From: Delphinus delphis
Taxonomy: Eukaryota; Chordata; Mammalia; Artiodactyla; Delphinidae
DNA: 64,000 nucleotides
Direction: 5' to 3'
Assembly (NCBI RefSeq): GCF_949987515.2
Contig: NC_082697.1
Location: 86,612,554 to 86,676,553 of the forward strand
Shown: piece by piece, positions 58,404 through 64,000 of the stretch
How the letters are laid out: the number at the start of each line of letters is the position of its first letter
How positions within the stretch are numbered: position 1 is the first letter of the stretch
Program-made: the position numbers and the translations under genes
Notes under the pieces: generated by a model
Databases searched by the model: none
What the model was told of the DNA's origin: nothing
Seen by the model: only the letters and a program-made list of their open reading frames with translations

Positions 58404-61400
58404 GTAACCCATCTCCGCCTGTACTGACTAACTTCTGTGCCCTCTCAGCGGGAGCACAGCTCCCGGCCCCGCCCGTGCGCGCCTCGGCTTCCTGGGCCCC
58501 GAAGCCTTGGGGCTGTGCCGCGGAGGCGGTGTGGGTCCTCTCAGAGCACCGCAAGCCTGGGCCCGCATGGCTCCCCTGCGGCAGTCCTGGTGCGGCGTGT
58601 GTGATCCGAACCCAGTGCGCTCTGCTCCGTGAACGCTGCCTGGCTGGTGGCGCTGAGGTAAGTGTCCCCCGGGCCCTGGCCTTGGAGACACAGCTCGAGT
58701 GCAGCACTCTCCCTCCTGTCGTCTTCCGCAGGAGTGATGACCTGTGTCCCCATTTCATGGTAGCGGCTTCCATCTGAGTAAGGGTGTCCTTAAAAAGGAC
58801 GTTCAGGCCACACCCTGCTTCTGTCACCGGCCTCCTGGCCTGTTCGTGCCCTGGGGCTAGAAAATGTTGCTGTTCCAGCACCTGCTCCCGCGCCCCGCTG
58901 CGTGTGCTGTGCAGGTGCGCTGGTCTCCCGCCGCCGCAGAGAGCCTCTGGGTGTCTCTGGCCCCCCCGGGAGGGCGGGCCTCTTCTCCGGGGCTCACCGA
59001 CAGCGGGCAGGTAGCAGGCGCTTGGCGCACGGAATCTCGGCTCAGTGTTGAGTCCCTCGTGTGACGGGCAAGGAGACCGAGGCCCAGAGAGGGCGACTTG
59101 CCCGGAGCCCGCTGTGGACGAGGAGCAGCGCTCCTGCTGCCTCCGGCGCCCGCGAGGGCGGCGCTCTGTCACTACCCACCCGCCTCCGAACGGGCGGCCC
59201 GCCCACCGCTTCTGGCTGCCATCGAGTGGGTGGGCTGCGAGATCAGATTGCGGATACAGATGTGTCTGTTTGATGCTGTGCCTTAAAATTAGCGAGTTGG
59301 GAAACGGTGCTAATTCCTCCCCCAACAATGAAGCTTAGGAGCAGAGGCAGGAGGTGAGCGTGGAGGCGCTGGTGCCGGACGCACCGGGAGCCTTGGAGAC
59401 AGTGGGTCTCGGTGCCTCAGGCAGCTTCCCACCTGCTTTGCCCCCGGGCGCCCTGAGTGTGGTTCCTCCACGCACTCCGGAGGGCACCCCATCCTCCCCC
59501 AGGGGCTCCTCCCGCTGTCCCCTCCTGGCTTGCTTGTGGCCTTTGTAAAACCGTTGCACTCAGCGCGCCAAGTCCGTGTTAAAAAGCATGTGTGTGACCC
59601 GTGGTTGGTGATGACGTGTTCAGTAATTAAGTATGAGTACATTCATTTTTAAATTAAAAAATAAGATTACTTATAAAAATTAGTGCAAGTAGGATTTCCA
59701 CTACTTCCCCGCACCCGAGTTGCCCTGCACACCTCGTGGGTTGCGGGCTCCCTGCGGTCACATTTGCGGGCGCTCCCGGCTGGTGGAGGGGAGCGTGGCC
59801 CTGGCCATCTGCTCGGGCTGCTCACAGGGTGGGGGCGCGGGCGGTGGAGCCCCCGGGCACCGCCCCCATCCCCGCTCCTGTGTTTCGGGCTCTTCCCTCC
59901 GAGGTCAGCCCTCCCGTGGAGCGCGGGGCACGGCCTGTGGGGCTCCGACTCCCACGGGGCTCACGTGGCATTGGCTGGGGTCGATGAGGCAGGATCCGAG
60001 GGCTCCCCACCCTCACCTTTACTCCCTAGATGCGTCCGTGTCAGCGTGTAAAGCCCAGCAGCCCTTGGGACCCCCCCGAAGAAGGTCGCCTTCAGCAACG
60101 TGCGCTTGTGAGGCCCTGTGCCCGTTCTCTTGCTCGTGGCTCCGGGAAGTCCCTCGGGACGGGTGGGTGCCCACGGGATGGGACCTCGGGCAGGCCTGAA
60201 AAGGTGGGCTGGCAAGCGCTGGCCAGGTCCTGTCATTTGCAGTTTTGACATTTGTTCATGGGGCTTGTTTGCGTGAACTTTGAGTTTCTAAAATACTGCA
60301 TTAAAGTATTCTGTCTCATTTACTCTCACTGAGCCGGGCACCCCCCTCTCCTCACTGGTGACCAGGCCATGCTCACCCTCCAACTCCTGGGCTCCCACAG
60401 CCAAGGCCCGCAGCAGTGGGGTTAGTAGTGGAGAATCCCGGGGTGCCTGAACTAGAGAAGAGGGGCCGTGTCCAAGCGCAGCTCTGACCATGCGGGAGAC
60501 GGAGGCCTGCCGGGCCCGGGGAGGGGCCTCTACTCACTAAGGACGCCTGCGCGCAGGCCTGGGGCCCCCTGCCGAGCCAGGAGGGTTTGGGAGCCCTGGG
60601 AGGACGAGGCTGCATTGGCCGCAAGTGTCCTTCTGTACACTTTAAATCCCCCTTGTGGTCGTGGAGAACTCTTCTCTTTTTAACTCAATTTCGAAGAAAT
60701 CCAAATCTTTGAATAACCTTCATCCTGAGAGGAAAGGAAGTTGGCTGCAGGTGAAAATTGATGGTCACGCTCAAAGACATGGTTCCCCGCCAGGCAGTCT
60801 CTTGAGTGTTGCTGCTAAAAATAGCCACAGCGTCTTGCTGGTGGCGTTTGAATTGTCTCCAGGCCACTCCTGGTGATTATTTCAGTGTTAGAGGTGCCAC
60901 GGCCTCGCTTGGCTGTTCTGGCTCAGGCCTGTCTGCCCTTGGCCTGGGGAGGCATGGCCTGGCGGGCCTGACCTCCACCCCTGTTGCCCTGTCCTTGGTT
61001 TCACTGCCCAGATTAGGGATCCTGGAGGGACCCCGCACTCACACCCTGGGGGCAGGTCCCACGTCTTCGGTCTGGGGCCCTGGGCCTTCCGCATCATTGG
61101 CTCCATCGTCCCCCCACCCCAGGCTGCCTCTATCGGCCAGGAAGCCAGGCCTCCCCCAGCTCTCCCTGAGGTTCACCCCTGACGTGGGGATGGTTCCTGG
61201 CTGCTCAGCTCAGCCGGGAGCTGTAGCGGCCTCGGAGGTGACAGCACAGGGGGTGTTCAGTGAGGGGGGTGCGACTCGTGTGTTTGACGTTTCCCCGCCA
61301 CCCACGCTGGGCAGTGCCCGGCACCCCCCGTCTGGCCTGACTTCCTGTGCCGGGGTGCAGGGCAGCTGTTCTTCCCCAGGAGCCCATGGCCCCCTGGGCT

Positions 61401-64000
61401 GCTCCCCTCTCCTCTTCCTCCCTGGATGCCTGTTTTTCTCCACCTCTTTTCTTGAGGGACCTGTAGCTGCCCTAGGTGTATTGGTATCCAAAGGCCAGCG
61501 TGGCCCTCCCTGTGCACCTGGTCTGGGGAGGTGGCATTCTTGGGGCAGACTCGCTCTAGATTCTCTGTTCTGGGGGGAAAGAAGAGCCTGGGGCTGCAAC
61601 TCAGAAAACAGTTGGAGCCTAAACTCTGTCGCTCTGTACCTCTGTCTCTCGCAGCCAGACCCCTCACCTCTCTCAACCTTCTCTTCCTGTCCTGGGGAAG
61701 GAGCCCGCTGTGCCCTCCCCCAGCCGCCCTACAGAACCGACCCAGAGATTGACTCTGGGAGCTGATACTTTGAAAGTATTTTTAAAGTATAAACTAATAT
61801 TCACAAAAATGTGGTAGTTGAACAAACATTTACAGTCGATTCTGCTATAACGTGACACGTGTGTTCCTAAAACTTACCCTGCTACACAAAATTGCTCAAG
61901 AACTTCATCGGTGACGGTACAAAGGAGGGAAGAACCCGATGAAAATGGTAGCACAGTTTCACACGTGTCCAGTGATTGAGAAACAGACAGAGACCACAGT
62001 GAACACAGCACTAGGCCTGGCCTAGACTGGGAGGTGCATGTGGCTGTAGGTGGGGTGGGCACCGGAAGGGGGCAGCGGGGCAGGCCGCCTGGGAGGGGGC
62101 AGGCGTGGTGCAGGTGGGCCGGGCGCCAACGATGGTCTGGGATGCTTCCGACCCACCCCCACCGTGCTCAGCCGCTTCTGCAGCTGGGGTCTACCTCCTG
62201 CAGGCCGGCGCCTCCCAGCCCCTCCCAGTGTTGGAACGCCTGCACCTCCGGGACACACAGCAGAGCTGGCCCACCCGCCCATCGCCCACCACTGGCTGTG
62301 CAGGGCCGCACCTATCCTCATCTGTCGCGTTTGTTTCCCAGTAAACTCTGTCCTTACCTGGTGTGGGGCCTGGGACAAGCAGGCCTTCAGTAAGTCGTCC
62401 TCACATTACCTTATCTTCATTAACGTTTTCTAAGAATCCTGTTTAAAAGTCGCGGTGAAAATGCCGCAAGCTGGGGTCTGCAGACTCCCTCCTTACGGAA
62501 GAGGAGGCCTAGCTGGGGAAGGTTGAGGAGTGTGCCCAGGAGGGCAGGTCGAGGCCAGGCAGGCGTGTCTGACTCTGCCCTGAGCCCCACCCCCCGTCCT
62601 GTCACCGTCCCCTCATGTCTGGTCGGGGTGTCTGGGAGCATGTGCCTGTCTGCATGTGTGGGTGCGTGGGCGTGGACACACGGGTCTGCATGAGTGGTGC
62701 GTGGGTGCGAGTGCGCATGTGAGTGTGTGTGTTTTCATTCTGGAAAGCTGGTTGTTTAGCGCAGTTAGGCTACTCTTCCCTCGAGACCTCCTGGACCACG
62801 AGGCCCAGCAGACGAGGACCAGCCCTGGCCACTGTGATGGTCATTAAACCGCCACGAAATGGGATCTGTATTTACAGACCCAGGTGTGCCCAGCCTGGAA
62901 GGTATTAGACAACATCCATCATCCAACGGAAAACAGTCAAATGCAGGGCGTGTGCTTTGGAGCCAATGTTCTTTTGGTTAATTTTGCCCATAAAGGCCCA
63001 GACTGCCCCTCATAAAACGCCGAGGAGGAGGGGAGGACATTCTTCCAGAATTAGCTCCATGGGGTTCCTCGCGGCCGCGGGTAGACAGCACGGTTCAGGG
63101 CGACTGGAACAAGTGGGTGTGTGCCCTGTACTGGGCGCCACGGCTGTGGCGGAGCGGGACGCATCCTTGGGTCCCTTTCCAGAATTGTGGTGCTTGCTTT
63201 GCTGTCGGTCATTTCCAGCACTGCGCTGTGTCTGGAGAATGGGGACAGGTGGCAATAACGTTCACTTGCGGGACCTGGGGCTTGGGAAGGGGGTTGGCGG
63301 CAGGCTGGGGCGCGGTAAGGAAGCCCGGCGGGTGCCCTTGAGGGTCTGTGGTGGCTCGTGGACCTTCTCCCCGGCGGCCCACTCCCCAGCATGGCTGAGG
63401 CTCCCGGTCTCCAGCCGTAAAGTGGGTGCACGGGGGTAGCGTTGGGTAGCGCGGGCGTCGATGCCTTGTGCCCAGTAGATACCTGGCTTCCCAGGCAGCA
63501 CCGGGCCAGTCCTGCCCTGTCATCTGTGCACTTGTGGGGTTTGGGGGTGACAGTGGGGTCCAGAGGGGTCCCGCCTTCTCTGGCCTGGGGCTGGATGTCG
63601 GCTCCTTGGTCGCGGGTGACTGATACCTGCTCCTTAGCTGACCGAGACAACATTCCGTATCGGGTCAGAGTCGAGCGCGAGGCAGGCGTTGAAGGTGGAG
63701 GCCCATGAGGGGCTGTCAGCTCTGGCAGGCGGTCCTCCAGCCTGTGTGGGGCGCTCTCCGTGTTCAAGGCCTGCTTTCTGCAAAGCATGAGGGAATTGGG
63801 CCGTTGCTGGCCTTGCCCCTTCCCAGGTTCGTTGACTTCTTCTGGACTAGGAGTTTCAAGCAAGCTTCGCTGTGTTTCAAGGTTTCCCTCCTTAGCGTCC
63901 TCCAGTGTCCCGCTGAGGGTGGGTGCGTGGCGCCTCTGAGGAAGAGCAGGAGGCGGGCCCTGGGTTTGCAGAGGCCGCTGGGGGGAGGTGGGAGGGTGCT
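58404..64000. other. GC-rich intron with a MIR and several AT-rich pockets
   Basis: A MIR-like stretch lies at about 59040-59110 (GGCAAGGAGACCGAGGCCCAG, GACTTGCCCGGAGCC). AT-rich pockets that resemble no repeat occur at 59270-59340, 59600-59700, 60240-60330, 60660-60890, 61750-61990 and 62840-63070. A GT-rich degenerate tract lies at about 62640-62735. Frames here, including a 319-codon + frame at 60806-61765, show no recognisable domain. Confidence 0.4.

Larger units (their letters stand above)
49070..64000 (+). other. MAD1L1: MAD1L1 intron downstream of the exon (partial)
   Basis: Inferred intron from the donor at 49070 to the window end. The next expected coding segment of MAD1 is not seen. 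It holds a CpG-dense block, AT-rich islands and L1 remnants, listed separately. Confidence 0.8.

Noticed and set aside
58027..59328. 433-codon open frame on the - strand
   Set aside because: Longest frame in the window, but GC-rich composition keeps stops rare. It crosses an AT-rich island, carries a low-complexity RAEWRRAGRAEWRRA stretch from the 24-bp duplication, and has no recognisable domain.

Overview
This window is nuclear DNA of a placental mammal, almost certainly a cetacean or, less likely, a hippopotamus. The evidence is three tRNA-derived SINEs of the CHR type (head GGGACTTCCCTGG, intact A and B boxes), together with remains of mammalian L1, L2, MIR and hAT elements. I saw no Bov-tA or BovB elements, which would be dense in a ruminant, and no PRE-1 elements, which would be dense in pig. 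The sequence is GC-rich with many CpGs, which suits a gene-dense, near-telomeric type of region.

One protein-coding segment is well supported: a 145-bp exon at 48925-49069 on the + strand. It encodes 48 coiled-coil residues that I recognise as part of MAD1L1, the MAD1 spindle-assembly-checkpoint protein. It has a good acceptor and donor and the expected phases. I found no other exon of the gene, so about 48.9 kb upstream and 14.9 kb downstream read as intron. MAD1L1 is a very large gene in human, spread over hundreds of kilobases, so this is expected.

Layout. 1-11960: GC-rich intron with a MIR and a 79-bp duplication. 11979-13960: a CHR SINE with target-site duplications, then old antisense L1 pieces. 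15.6-17.5 kb: AT-rich islands around a long CA microsatellite. 21.7-23.2 kb: a minisatellite cluster (eight copies of 132/133 bp, then a 62-bp repeat). 25.0-29.5 kb: antisense L1 interrupted by a hAT transposon with a perfect 8-bp duplication, then a CHR SINE, an L2 and more antisense L1. 31.5-34.55 kb: two sense L1 3' ends head to tail, one carrying a CHR SINE and a five-copy 39-bp repeat. 35.5-36.1 kb: a CpG-dense block. 36.1-48.9 kb: GC-rich intron with L2, MIR and AT-rich islands. 48.9-51.4 kb: the exon, a second CpG-dense block and a strong AT-rich island. 52.8-55.1 kb: antisense L1. 55.1-64 kb: GC-rich intron with further AT-rich islands and one unproven alternative-exon candidate at 58006-58403.

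I found no new biological system. The items most worth checking are the alternative-exon candidate, the two CpG-dense blocks, the AT-rich islands as possible enhancers, and the two minisatellites. Repeat calls rest on remembered family consensus sequences; their edges are approximate unless a target-site duplication is given.
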